The notes beneath the pieces were generated by a model that was not told the origin of the DNA, made no database searches, and saw nothing but the letters and a program-made list of their open reading frames with translations. A stretch of 64,000 nt of DNA from Oscillospiraceae bacterium (lineage in GTDB: Bacteria; Bacillota; Clostridia; Oscillospirales; Ruminococcaceae): contig JAFZPP010000047.1 in the NCBI GenBank assembly GCA_017550285.1, positions 57,209 to 121,208 on the forward strand, given 5' to 3'. This document shows positions 15,816 to 24,207 of the stretch, piece by piece. Position 1 is the stretch's first letter; every line of letters begins with the position of its first letter. The position numbers and the translations under genes were made by a program.

Positions 15816-18173
15816 TTATGCTTTGAAGATAAACTGAATGAAATTATACAGATGCGCGCGGATCGAATCATCGCCGTGATGACCGTTCTGAACGACCTGC
15901 CAGATATTGGGAACATTATTCTTCGTGAAGTTATTGTGATAGCCCTCCGGAATCGAGGTGCCGACGACGTCGTCAGCCGTACCGGCGGTGATGTAAACGA
16001 GCGAAGGAGCCTCTTCCTCACTGTTCCACTTGAAGCTGCCGGAGACGCCCGGAGCCGGACACATCGCGCCGACGTAGCCGAACTTGTCAGCATACTTCAT
16101 ACCGATCTGGAGCGATTCTCTGCCGCCCATGGAGAAGCCTGTGACGGCGGTATTCTCTCTGCCGGTTGCGACGCTGTATTTGCTCTCGATATGCGGCATC
16201 AGGCTGTCAACGATATCATCGACAAATGCATCATATGCAGCATTGCTCTGGTTATCCATGCCGGACGGACCGTTCATGGTTGCGCTCGTGAAGACCAGCG
16301 GGCAGACAACGATCATTTCCTCAGCCAGACCCTGACCGATCAGGTTGCCGACGAGCTCCTTTGTTCTCATTGCCTCACCGTTGTTTCCGGCGGTCATCAG
16401 TCTGTCCTCATCCTCATAGTAGCCGTGCAGGAGATAGAGAACCGGATATTCCTTGCTGGAATCATAGCCCGCAGGGAGCAGGATGTTATAAGGCTTATTC
16501 TTGTTTGCCGCCTTGGATTTGTAGGTTTCCTTCTTGAGCGTACCGTACTGGACGCCTGCCTTGGAATCGAGCATACCGTAATCGAAGTTTTTGACCTCTG
16601 CCTCACAGATCGGCGTATACTCGGAAATGGTGCGCATTTCGCCCTTCGGCGGTGTCAGCGGCTCGGGGAACTCGGTGACCTGACCGGTCAGATACTTGAC
16701 GAACCATTCAATGTCGGTGCGGTCAATGGTGCCGTCGCAGTTGACGTCTGCCATTTTCTTCACGGTCTTGTTATCGAGTGCATCGCGTGCGCCCTGCTTT
16801 GCGATAGACAGATCGGCTGCATTGATGACGCCGTCACCGTTCGCATCGCCGAGCTTATAGCTTGCGGGCTGTGCAACGCCTGCGGATTTTGCAATGATGA
16901 TCTCATCGACATAGAAATCGGATTTATCCGTATCTGTTTCGATATACAGCATCGGAGAGGAGCCGCTCTTGACTGTATACTGGGAAGCGGAAATGGTACC
17001 CCATTCACCGGAGGCAATGCTCTCCTCGGCGAAGGTATCATATTCCGCGCCGTTTCCGGAGCCGTACTGTACGGTCAGCTTGAATTTCACGGACGAGCCG
17101 GATTTCTGCTTGACCTTCGCGGAAACGTCAATGACAGTTCCCGACGGGCACAGGCTGCTGATATCATAGGAGATACCGTTCCAGGCATCGCTGCGGTCGG
17201 AGACGGCAGCAGACTGGGAGCCGCTTGCAGCCTCATCCTTGCTGACGCCGACGGAAGCACCGCCGCGTGCCGTCCAGCCGGAGAGACCGCTTTCAAAGTC
17301 TGCATGCAGCAGCTCGGAGCCGGTCAGAGCAGGCTGTGTCGGCTGATCGGGCTGATCCGGCTGTGTCGGCTGGTCGGGCTGATCCGGTGTCGTGGTGCTT
17401 CCGGCGAGATAATCCGAAATTGTTTCCGCCCAGAATTTGCCCATTTTTTCGTAGCCCTTGCCGCTCGGATGGAGATTATCGCCGCTGAGATCGGAGGTTG
17501 TGAGGCAGCCGTGAATATCGGCAAATGTCACGTGCTTGCCGGAGCCTGCATAGTCCTCTGCGACCTTCTTGACGGTATTGTTATAGTTTCCGACACGCTG
17601 CGGACTGCCGCCGTAAGCGGTGAATTCCGGAATGGAGGCAAGGAAGATCATGCCGTCCTGATTCATGTTTTCGAGCATGTAGTCGAGCAGTGCATGCAGA
17701 TCGTCGGAGCATGCGCCCAGATCGCGGTTTGCGGTCATATCGTTTGTGCCGATGATGAGCAGGATGATGTCCGGATTATACTGTTTCACCTTGTTGCCGT
17801 TTTTCAGCTCATTGTAAAGGCTGCCGGTATTGTTTGCCTGACCCCAGCTGGGAACCTCCTTGATCTGGAAGCCGCTGAATCCGGCATGATCGCTATCATA
17901 CTGCACATTCTGTCCGTTGTAATTGAACGAAGCATTCATGTCCTTCTTCGGTCCGACCATGTCAAAGGAAATGCCCTTCTGCTTCAAAGCATAATCGAGG
18001 TATTTCCGGTAGCCGCCGGTCTCGCCGTCACCGTTTGTAATAGAATCACCGACCGGCATGATTTTGACTTGATCGAGCGCTTTCACCTCCTGTGCAGGCT
18101 TGAGCAGGTCTGATGTCAGCAGCGTTGCGGCTGCCAGCACAGAAGCCGACAGGATTGAGAGCAGTTTTTTCAT
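15816..18173 (-). CDS. Cellulosomal two-headed esterase: SGNH (CE3-like)-CBM-dockerin-CE1-like
   Basis: 785 residues from ATG 18173 (AAAGGAGG upstream), with a signal peptide. Order: SGNH hydrolase (45-270; GDSITNG with Ser, IGTNDM, HPSGKGY), Pro-rich linker of TQPDQPD repeats, jelly-roll CBM of the CBM22/CBM4_9 type (300-455), dockerin (455-515; DANGDGVINAADL and DVNCDGTIDRTD), and an esterase-D/CE1 domain (530-785; LLHGYYEDEDR, nucleophile in GFSMGG, final His in NGHHGDD). The pair of esterases should remove acetyl and feruloyl-type groups from xylan while docked in the cellulosome. This architecture is known from cellulosomal ruminococci; the exact substrates are inferred. Confidence 0.92.
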   Translation of the reverse strand: MKKLLSILSASVLAAATLLTSDLLKPAQEVKALDQVKIMPVGDSITNGDGETGGYRKYLDYALKQKGISFDMVGPKKDMNASFNYNGQNVQYDSDHAGFSGFQIKEVPSWGQANNTGSLYNELKNGNKVKQYNPDIILLIIGTNDMTANRDLGACSDDLHALLDYMLENMNQDGMIFLASIPEFTAYGGSPQRVGNYNNTVKKVAEDYAGSGKHVTFADIHGCLTTSDLSGDNLHPSGKGYEKMGKFWAETISDYLAGSTTTPDQPDQPTQPDQPDQPTQPALTGSELLHADFESGLSGWTARGGASVGVSKDEAASGSQSAAVSDRSDAWNGISYDISSLCPSGTVIDVSAKVKQKSGSSVKFKLTVQYGSGNGAEYDTFAEESIASGEWGTISASQYTVKSGSSPMLYIETDTDKSDFYVDEIIIAKSAGVAQPASYKLGDANGDGVINAADLSIAKQGARDALDNKTVKKMADVNCDGTIDRTDIEWFVKYLTGQVTEFPEPLTPPKGEMRTISEYTPICEAEVKNFDYGMLDSKAGVQYGTLKKETYKSKAANKNKPYNILLPAGYDSSKEYPVLYLLHGYYEDEDRLMTAGNNGEAMRTKELVGNLIGQGLAEEMIVVCPLVFTSATMNGPSGMDNQSNAAYDAFVDDIVDSLMPHIESKYSVATGRENTAVTGFSMGGRESLQIGMKYADKFGYVGAMCPAPGVSGSFKWNSEEEAPSLVYITAGTADDVVGTSIPEGYHNNFTKNNVPNIWQVVQNGHHGDDSIRAHLYNFIQFIFKA

Positions 18174-18231
18174 AAGCGTTTTCCTCCTTTTAACGGTTCG
18201 GATTGATAAGCGCACACTGCACTGTACTTCT

Positions 18232-18418
18232 ATTATAGCGCAAATCAGGGGTGCACGTCTAGCAAAGATTTGCGCAAATCGCCGCGATATTCTCTAATCT
18301 TGCGCTTTTTTTCGGATAGGATGCCGGAAACGCATCTGATTTGCAGATAATCAAAAGAATTAACGCAGATATCGTGCGATTTTTCTGATACATATTGACA
18401 TCGGATGCGATTTGCGAT
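18232..18418. promoter_or_regulatory. Shared operator region between esterase and cellulase
   Basis: The 346-bp divergent region contains GATTTGCG four times: reverse at 18238-18246 just behind the -10 box (ATTATA, 18232-18237) of the esterase promoter, a perfect palindrome GATTTGCGCAAATC at 18267-18280, a weaker GATTTGCA at 18338-18345, and GATTTGCG at 18409-18416 inside the spacer of the cellulase promoter. Placement within both promoters suggests repression by a LacI-type or similar dimeric regulator. Confidence 0.5.
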
Positions 18419-18423
18419 ACAAT
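18395..18423 (+). promoter_or_regulatory. Promoter of the GH5 gene
   Basis: TTGACA (18395-18400), 17 bp, TACAAT (18418-18423); the spacer contains a GATTTGCG box. Confidence 0.8.
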
Positions 18424-18519
18424 GTATATAGTTCAGAACGGCTGTGCGCGGAAACGGGTATCCGCACCGGCTGCATTGACACCGGAAACGGTGAAACCAT
18501 TTCGAGAGGGGAAATTCAA

Positions 18520-20343
18520 ATGAAAAAGCAACATCTGCTGTCACTGATTCTGGCAGCACTCGTCGCCGCCGCCGGAACGGCAGGGTTTGCAGGCAGCAGC
18601 CTGAAAGCGCCGGTCACGGTCTCTGCGGCAGACGACACAAACGACGACTGGCTCCACTGCAAGGGCAGCCGCATCTATGACAAGGACGGCAACGAGGTCT
18701 GGCTGACGGGCGCAAACTGGTTCGGCTTCAACTGCACGGAGAATTCGCCGCATTATCTCTGGAGCGGCGACATTGACGATCTGGTGCGGGATATTGCCGA
18801 CCACGGCGTCAATGTGCTCCGTCTGCCGGTATCGACCGAGCTGCTCTACAACTGGATGATCGGCGATCCCGATCCGATTGAGAGCATCAATCCGAACAAC
18901 GATCCGAGCTATCCGTTCAATGTCGATCTGATCAAGGCGGACGGTAGCGTGGTCAACAGCAAGGAGCTGTTTGACATTCTGCTTGCAAAGTGCAAGAAAT
19001 ACGGCGTCAAAGCCTTCATCGACATCCACAGCCCCGAGTCCAACAATTCCGGACACAATTACGGTCTCTGGTACGGAAAATCCTTCACGGCGAACGACGG
19101 CAAAAAGGTCGAGGTCACGACGGATGTCTGGATCGAGACACTTGCATGGTGCGCAAAGGAATACCGGAACGATGATACGCTGATCGGCTTCGACCTGAAA
19201 AATGAGCCGCACAGCAAATACGGCGGTGCGCCGATTGACGCAATCTGGGATGATTCCGATGCACCGAACAACTGGAAGAAGGCAGCTCAGGACTGTGCCG
19301 ATGCGATTCTCGCAAACAATCCCTACGCGCTGATTCTGATTGAAGGTGTAGAGGGCTTTGAGGGACACGGCGCATGGTGGGGCGGCAATCTCCGCGGCGT
19401 CGCAAAATATCCGGTGATGCCGAAGGCGGGCACCTCGCAGATCGTTTATTCACCGCATGATTACGGTCCGATTGTCAGCGACCAGACATGGTTCCACAAG
19501 GATTTCACGGAAAAAACGCTGCTCGACGATTACTGGTATGAGACATGGGCATATCTTGTCGAGGAGGACAAATATCCGCTGCTGATCGGCGAATGGGGCG
19601 GCAGACTGGATGACGGTGACAATGAAAAGTGGCTGGGTCTGCTCCGCGATTATATGATCAAGCATCATGTGAACCACACCTTCTGGTGTCTCAATGATGA
19701 TTCGGGCGATACGGGCGGACTCTGGAAGGATATTATTTTCAGCACGAAGCAGGATGCCGACGGCAAGATCACCGGTCAGACAACGATCACATGGGATCAG
19801 AAGAAATACGAGACCTATTATTATCCGGCGATCTGGAAGACCGAATCCAAGAAGTTTATCGGTCTGGATCATCAGGTCGCGCTCGGCAAAAACGGCATCT
19901 CGCTCTCGGATTATTATGCATCCGGCGAAAGCAGCAATCTGGACGGCGGCTCAAAGGGAAATAAAGGCGACAAGGTCGATATCGACGTTCCGGATACCAC
20001 AAAGCCGGTATCTGAAACGACAAAGCCCGTGACCTCCGAAACAACGGCAGAAACCGAAAGCAGCAAACCGACTGAGACCACATCCCTCTCCGCGGCGTCA
20101 GAAACCACGACGCCGCATGCCAGGCAAGGCAAATGGGGCGACGCAAATGAAGACGGTACGGTGGATGTTTCCGATGCTGTTCTTGTCAGCCGCTTTGTGG
20201 CTGAGGATCCGAAAGCGGCAATCTCGGAGCAGGGAAAGCTGAATGCGAATGTCGCAGGCGGCACCGGCATCACCGCTGACTGCACGCTGAAAATTCTCCG
20301 GTTTATTGCAAAGCTCATTACGGAGCAGGAGCTTGCCCCCTGA
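18520..20343 (+). CDS. GH5 endoglucanase with dockerin
   Basis: 607 residues from ATG 18520 (GAGAGGGG upstream; upstream in-frame codons have no site). Signal peptide, then a GH5 (beta/alpha)8 barrel (45-450): HGVNVLRLPVS, FIDIHSPE, acid/base Glu in FDLKNEPH, YSPHDYGP, nucleophile Glu in LLIGEWGG. A Thr/Glu/Ser linker (about 490-540) leads to a C-terminal dockerin: DANEDGTVDVSDAVLVSRF is a good first loop, while the second (NVAGGTGITADCTL) has lost canonical Asp positions. Secreted cellulosomal endo-beta-1,4-glucanase is the best call; subfamily not assigned. Confidence 0.93.
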   Translation: MKKQHLLSLILAALVAAAGTAGFAGSSLKAPVTVSAADDTNDDWLHCKGSRIYDKDGNEVWLTGANWFGFNCTENSPHYLWSGDIDDLVRDIADHGVNVLRLPVSTELLYNWMIGDPDPIESINPNNDPSYPFNVDLIKADGSVVNSKELFDILLAKCKKYGVKAFIDIHSPESNNSGHNYGLWYGKSFTANDGKKVEVTTDVWIETLAWCAKEYRNDDTLIGFDLKNEPHSKYGGAPIDAIWDDSDAPNNWKKAAQDCADAILANNPYALILIEGVEGFEGHGAWWGGNLRGVAKYPVMPKAGTSQIVYSPHDYGPIVSDQTWFHKDFTEKTLLDDYWYETWAYLVEEDKYPLLIGEWGGRLDDGDNEKWLGLLRDYMIKHHVNHTFWCLNDDSGDTGGLWKDIIFSTKQDADGKITGQTTITWDQKKYETYYYPAIWKTESKKFIGLDHQVALGKNGISLSDYYASGESSNLDGGSKGNKGDKVDIDVPDTTKPVSETTKPVTSETTAETESSKPTETTSLSAASETTTPHARQGKWGDANEDGTVDVSDAVLVSRFVAEDPKAAISEQGKLNANVAGGTGITADCTLKILRFIAKLITEQELAP

Positions 20344-20416
20344 CGGAGCGACAATCTGTAAAAGGCGCTCACATGGCAGCAGAGACAGCCTGTCAGACAA
20401 TGAAAGCATAAAGCAG

Positions 20417-20446
20417 AAAAGCAGCTTCCGGAAGGAGGCTGCTTTT
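20417..20446. terminator. Bidirectional terminator
   Basis: AAAAGCAGC (20417-20425) and GCTGCTTTT (20438-20446) flank a 12-nt loop, with A and T runs in the right place for both convergent genes. Confidence 0.8.
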
Positions 20447-20450
20447 CATG

Positions 20451-23330
20451 TTATGCAGGATATTGAACCGTATAGGAGGATATATTTCCGCCGTCAATCG
20501 TATACACGATCATGCTGACCGGTTTGTCCCTGCCGGATTTCTGACGGTCAACCACAGAGACTGCGATGTGAACACAGCTGCCTTCCCTGTACTTCACACC
20601 CGCGATAGAATCTTTCACGCTGTACATTTCTTCCGTTGAACCCTCTGTGACGGAACGGTCATCAATATTGCCCTTGCAGCATTTTCCGTACTCGTCCAGA
20701 AACCATATATTTCTGTCCTGATCAAAGAACGCTTCTAAGAATATGGCGAATTTCCATTCGGACGTACTGACCGGAATGCATGTGCCGTCATCGACAAATT
20801 TGACGAGCACATAGCTGTTTTCGTCCTGAATTTCTCCGCCTGTCAGTTTTGCCGCGGCTTTTGCGTCATATCTGCCTATGACATAGACAGCATCCTCTTT
20901 GACATAATATTTGATATATTTGCTGGCTAAACCCGTGAAGTCCAGATCATCATATTTTCCGGTTTTCAGATTCAGAATCGCATTGATCCGGTAATCGGCG
21001 TCATTGTCTGTTTTGTTTCTGAATTGTGCGCCGCCGCGCAGGAAGAGCTTTTTCGGTCTGCCGGAGGTATCCGGTGCAAAGCCGCGTACTTCTGTGAGGC
21101 GGACATTTGCAACCGGATTGCCCGCACTGTCTTCTGACAGTGTCAGCAGGGGCGTCAGGCTGCCGTCCGTTTTGAGCTCATACAGTGCGCCCTGATTGAA
21201 CGTCAGCACCATGCCGCAGGTGACAAACAGATTTTGCTCCTGATTGTGTTCCGGATCGTACTGCGGTACACCCGGCACCGAAAACGCTTCAAAGACGATA
21301 TTGCCGTCCGTTTTGCGTGCACGCAGACATCTCTCAAGGTCATAGACATATTCGTCGTCCTCAGCCACAGAGAGCACGGGTCCGTCAGTTTCAGAAACAT
21401 CGGATTTATCCTCAAATGCGCGGATTCTGCCCTTGCCGCCGAGCGCATTGGTCTCCGTGCTGTGCGCCTCGGATGCCTGATCGCGCATTCGAGCGGGCAT
21501 ATACTGATATGCAAACTGTCCTGCGTCCCTGTCATAGCGGAAGTACACGAATTCTATCGTTTCCTGTTCACCGGCATAGCTGCACATGGCGACGATGAAT
21601 TCGCTGCCGTCATCGCTGAGCCAGTATTCATAGCAGACTCTGCCGATGCTTTCATAGGGATATTTGCCTGCATAGTTTTCTGCCGCCTGATTGAGCGCAG
21701 TGAATATCGCGCCGGTATCATTCGGGTCGCCGTTTAAGATGATCTGTTTTGCCTCGTCGATGCCGATATGCGGATTCTGATTCGGATCGGGTCGGAAGCC
21801 GCCGCCCTGCGGAAGCGTATTGCTGAGCACATCCGCATCAAACTTCGATTCGGAAGCCTTGACGGCAGGCAGCATTCTGTAGCATTCGATGTGTTCCGAA
21901 TCAAGATGCTCCTGCGGGATATAGTAGAGCGAGAAGGTATCCTCCGAGCAGAAGCCGCTGTCCGCCTGCGGAACAGTTTCTATCGGTACGGCTATGCTGA
22001 TGTCGGGTTCATAGTTCGCCGGCTGCTCCGGCGCATAGTTTTCGCCGACATACTGATATGCGCCGGATTCTTTCCGGAGCTGCACGAGCTGTTCCCCGTG
22101 TTTGCCGTCCTTCGGCAGCGTGAAGATGATGTGTTCGCCGGTATCGAAGAATTCCATGAACGGGCGCTCGTTCAGGTCCGGCAGATCATCGCCCCAGAGC
22201 TCCGCAGCGGGGACGCTGTAGAAATAGCATTCCGAGGAAACCATCGGCGGATAGATCGGCTGACCGGAGGTATTGACATGAAATTCCAGCACATCATCGC
22301 GGTAGGTATAGGTGACAGTGTGCAGCTCTGTTTGCTGTCTGCTGAAATACAAGTATTCCCGAAGCTGATCGTATAACGCAGGTTCATCGGGATCGTTGAC
22401 CGTTACGGATTCCACCGGTGCGTCGGGATTGAGCTGCTTGGTGCAGTATCGGACACTGCCGTTTTCCGCGGTGAGATAGTAGAGCGCATCATTGGCAACC
22501 GTCCAGTCGAGCAGGCAGTCCGGCGCATCACCGGCATCTGCCAGCAGGTAACCGTGATCGGGCGCGTTGATCGGAGCGCAATAAATCTGATTCTCTTGGC
22601 GGTAATAGATCGTCGTGCCGTTGCCGTCCGGGCGGACATCGCCGTAATCAACGTGACCGTAGATGCCTTCGCCGTTCTTATCCAGAAGCGCATAAGGGTT
22701 CGGGTTTCCGTCGATCCACGAGTCTTCTATGCAAGCGGACAGAAAATACCAGTCGTCACAGAGCTTCTGAATACTGCATGGTTTCCACGGTACAGCAGAA
22801 AAAAAGGTTTCATTGCCGTTGCCGTCTGTCACAAAAATCTGATGGTCATGATAGGTATAAACCTGTTCGCCGTCTGTCAGCAAATTATCATCGCAGGTGA
22901 CGGTTTCGGACGCCGTGCTGCCGTTAATCGCCCATTTCCGGTAAACAGCCTCTCGGATGCCGCCGCCTAATACCGTATTTTCCGCATCGGCAATCGTCGG
23001 CATATAATAGCAGTCATCGTCGCGGAAAAGCGGTGTGCCGCTGCTGCCGATGAAGCCTCTGATCTCGCCGTGACCGCCGAGCAGATTCAGCGAATCTTCG
23101 GAGAGACCGCTGGTCTCGGCGCCGGAATCCGCGAGCAGTCTGTCACGGTAGGCGTCATAGCCGATTGTACCGATCACGACCGCAATGGCAGCCGCGATTG
23201 CGCCGATGCCTGCGCTCAGCCGCCGGATCGAGCGCCGGTTTTTCTGCGCGGATGCATCCCATGTAAAGGCTTCTTCAATCTTATCCTTGCTGATGCGGTC
23301 CATAATTTTGATGTAATCCTGATCTTTCAT
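20451..23330 (-). CDS. Membrane-anchored partner of the ECF sigma factor (anti-sigma-like)
   Basis: 959 residues. A 38-residue basic cytoplasmic N-terminus (MKDQDYIKIMDRISKDKI) and one membrane helix (LSAGIGAIAAAIAVVIGTIGY) are followed by about 890 extracytoplasmic residues rich in Asp, Tyr and Trp, with beta-propeller-like strands. The outer part looks duplicated: LNLLGGHGEIRGF near 82 and TNALGGKGRIRAF near 645, each followed by a PLFRDDDCYY/PVLSVAEDDEY stretch. The ATG overlaps the sigma gene's stop (ATGA), so the two are co-translated. The position and topology suggest a transmembrane regulator of the sigma factor; no known anti-sigma motif is visible, so this is inference. Confidence 0.75.
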   Translation of the reverse strand: MKDQDYIKIMDRISKDKIEEAFTWDASAQKNRRSIRRLSAGIGAIAAAIAVVIGTIGYDAYRDRLLADSGAETSGLSEDSLNLLGGHGEIRGFIGSSGTPLFRDDDCYYMPTIADAENTVLGGGIREAVYRKWAINGSTASETVTCDDNLLTDGEQVYTYHDHQIFVTDGNGNETFFSAVPWKPCSIQKLCDDWYFLSACIEDSWIDGNPNPYALLDKNGEGIYGHVDYGDVRPDGNGTTIYYRQENQIYCAPINAPDHGYLLADAGDAPDCLLDWTVANDALYYLTAENGSVRYCTKQLNPDAPVESVTVNDPDEPALYDQLREYLYFSRQQTELHTVTYTYRDDVLEFHVNTSGQPIYPPMVSSECYFYSVPAAELWGDDLPDLNERPFMEFFDTGEHIIFTLPKDGKHGEQLVQLRKESGAYQYVGENYAPEQPANYEPDISIAVPIETVPQADSGFCSEDTFSLYYIPQEHLDSEHIECYRMLPAVKASESKFDADVLSNTLPQGGGFRPDPNQNPHIGIDEAKQIILNGDPNDTGAIFTALNQAAENYAGKYPYESIGRVCYEYWLSDDGSEFIVAMCSYAGEQETIEFVYFRYDRDAGQFAYQYMPARMRDQASEAHSTETNALGGKGRIRAFEDKSDVSETDGPVLSVAEDDEYVYDLERCLRARKTDGNIVFEAFSVPGVPQYDPEHNQEQNLFVTCGMVLTFNQGALYELKTDGSLTPLLTLSEDSAGNPVANVRLTEVRGFAPDTSGRPKKLFLRGGAQFRNKTDNDADYRINAILNLKTGKYDDLDFTGLASKYIKYYVKEDAVYVIGRYDAKAAAKLTGGEIQDENSYVLVKFVDDGTCIPVSTSEWKFAIFLEAFFDQDRNIWFLDEYGKCCKGNIDDRSVTEGSTEEMYSVKDSIAGVKYREGSCVHIAVSVVDRQKSGRDKPVSMIVYTIDGGNISSYTVQYPA

Positions 23331-23893
23331 CGTAAGCCCTCCTCCTCCAAATATGTTTTCAGGGCATTGCGTGTGCGCAGCAGGGTCATTTTGACCTTAC
23401 TCTGTCCGACGCCGCAGCGTGCAGCGATTTCTTTGATGCTCAGGTCAGACCAGTACCGCAGAATGAACATCACGCGCGTTTCGGCAGGCAGACTGTCCAG
23501 AAAGCGGTCGAGCGCATCGCCGATTGCCATAGTATCGAGCATCTTTTCGATCTGATCAGGTGCTGCGAGTGTATTTTCAATTTCACTGAGCGCAACGGAA
23601 AATTCACCGCCGCCGCGTTTTTGTCTGTGACCTGCCGTGCGCCGGTTGCAGGCGAGATTGCGCACAATAACGCTGATATAAGCCGCAAGGCTGCGCGGCT
23701 GTTCCGGCGGAATGGTCTCCCAGAGCTTCAGGAGCGTATCGTTCATGCATTCCTCAGCGTCCTCGCTGCTGCCGAGGATATTACGGGCGATGCTGCGGCA
23801 GAGTCTGCCGTATTTCTGCTGTGTGCCGGCAAGCGCCGCCTGATCGCGCTGCCGGAACAAGCCGAGCAGCTCGGTATCTGAGAGATTCTGCAT
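23327..23893 (-). CDS. ECF-type sigma-70 factor
   Basis: 188 residues. Region 2 (residues 10-75: LFRQRDQAALAGTQQKYGRL, NDTLLKLWE) and region 4 (125-180: LDSLPAETRVMFILRYWSDL, SIKEIAARCGVGQSKVKMTLLRTRNALK) are both present, with no extra domains. The gene is the first of a two-gene operon with the membrane protein whose ATG overlaps its stop. Target promoters are not evident in the window. GGGGGGTCATCTCC-like spacing upstream gives a GGAGATGACCCCCCG ribosome site in the transcript. Confidence 0.92.
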   Translation of the reverse strand: MQNLSDTELLGLFRQRDQAALAGTQQKYGRLCRSIARNILGSSEDAEECMNDTLLKLWETIPPEQPRSLAAYISVIVRNLACNRRTAGHRQKRGGGEFSVALSEIENTLAAPDQIEKMLDTMAIGDALDRFLDSLPAETRVMFILRYWSDLSIKEIAARCGVGQSKVKMTLLRTRNALKTYLEEEGLR

Positions 23894-23950
23894 CGGGGGG
23901 TCATCTCCTTTCCGGTGGTTTTGAGGTCCTCTATATCATTCGACAATATT

Positions 23951-23979
23951 ATTATACCACAGGTCACAGATTCCTGCAA
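23951..23979 (-). promoter_or_regulatory. Promoter of the sigma-factor operon
   Basis: Minus strand: TTGCAG (23974-23979), 17 bp, TATAAT (23951-23956). Confidence 0.7.
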
Positions 23980-23997
23980 ATTTTCCCCGCGCAGTAT

Positions 23998-24095
23998 GCG
24001 GCGGGGAGCCACCGCCGGCAATTTGCGTTGCCTTTCTTCGGCAGATTTTGCGAGACAGTTCGCTGCTCGGTTCAATCGGGGCGGCTCTCCGCCGC
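23998..24095. repeat. Imperfect inverted repeat, structured intergenic element
   Basis: GCGGCGGGGAGCC (23998-24010) and GGCTCTCCGCCGC (24083-24095) are complementary at 12 of 13 positions. Between them lie a smaller hairpin GGCAA-TTTGCG-TTGCC and a GCAG...CTGC pair. No ORF is likely. Reads like a structured RNA or a small mobile or repetitive element in the 314-bp gap between the sigma and kinase operons. Confidence 0.4.
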
Positions 24096-24149
24096 CAGCC
24101 GAACAGACGCAGCCCTTGCACAGCGCACATAAAACATGATACCCTCAAC

Positions 24150-24178
24150 TTGCATTTTGCCGGATAATCTGCTATAAT
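24150..24178 (+). promoter_or_regulatory. Promoter of the kinase/regulator operon
   Basis: TTGCAT (24150-24155), 17 bp, TATAAT (24173-24178). Confidence 0.75.
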
Positions 24179-24207
24179 GTGAATAGCCGTAAAAAGGGGG
24201 TCATGCC

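Noticed and set aside
15609..18113. 834-codon plus-strand open frame across the esterase
   Set aside because: It is antisense to a well-recognised SGNH-CBM-dockerin-CE1 protein; no ribosome site, and its sequence has no domain character.
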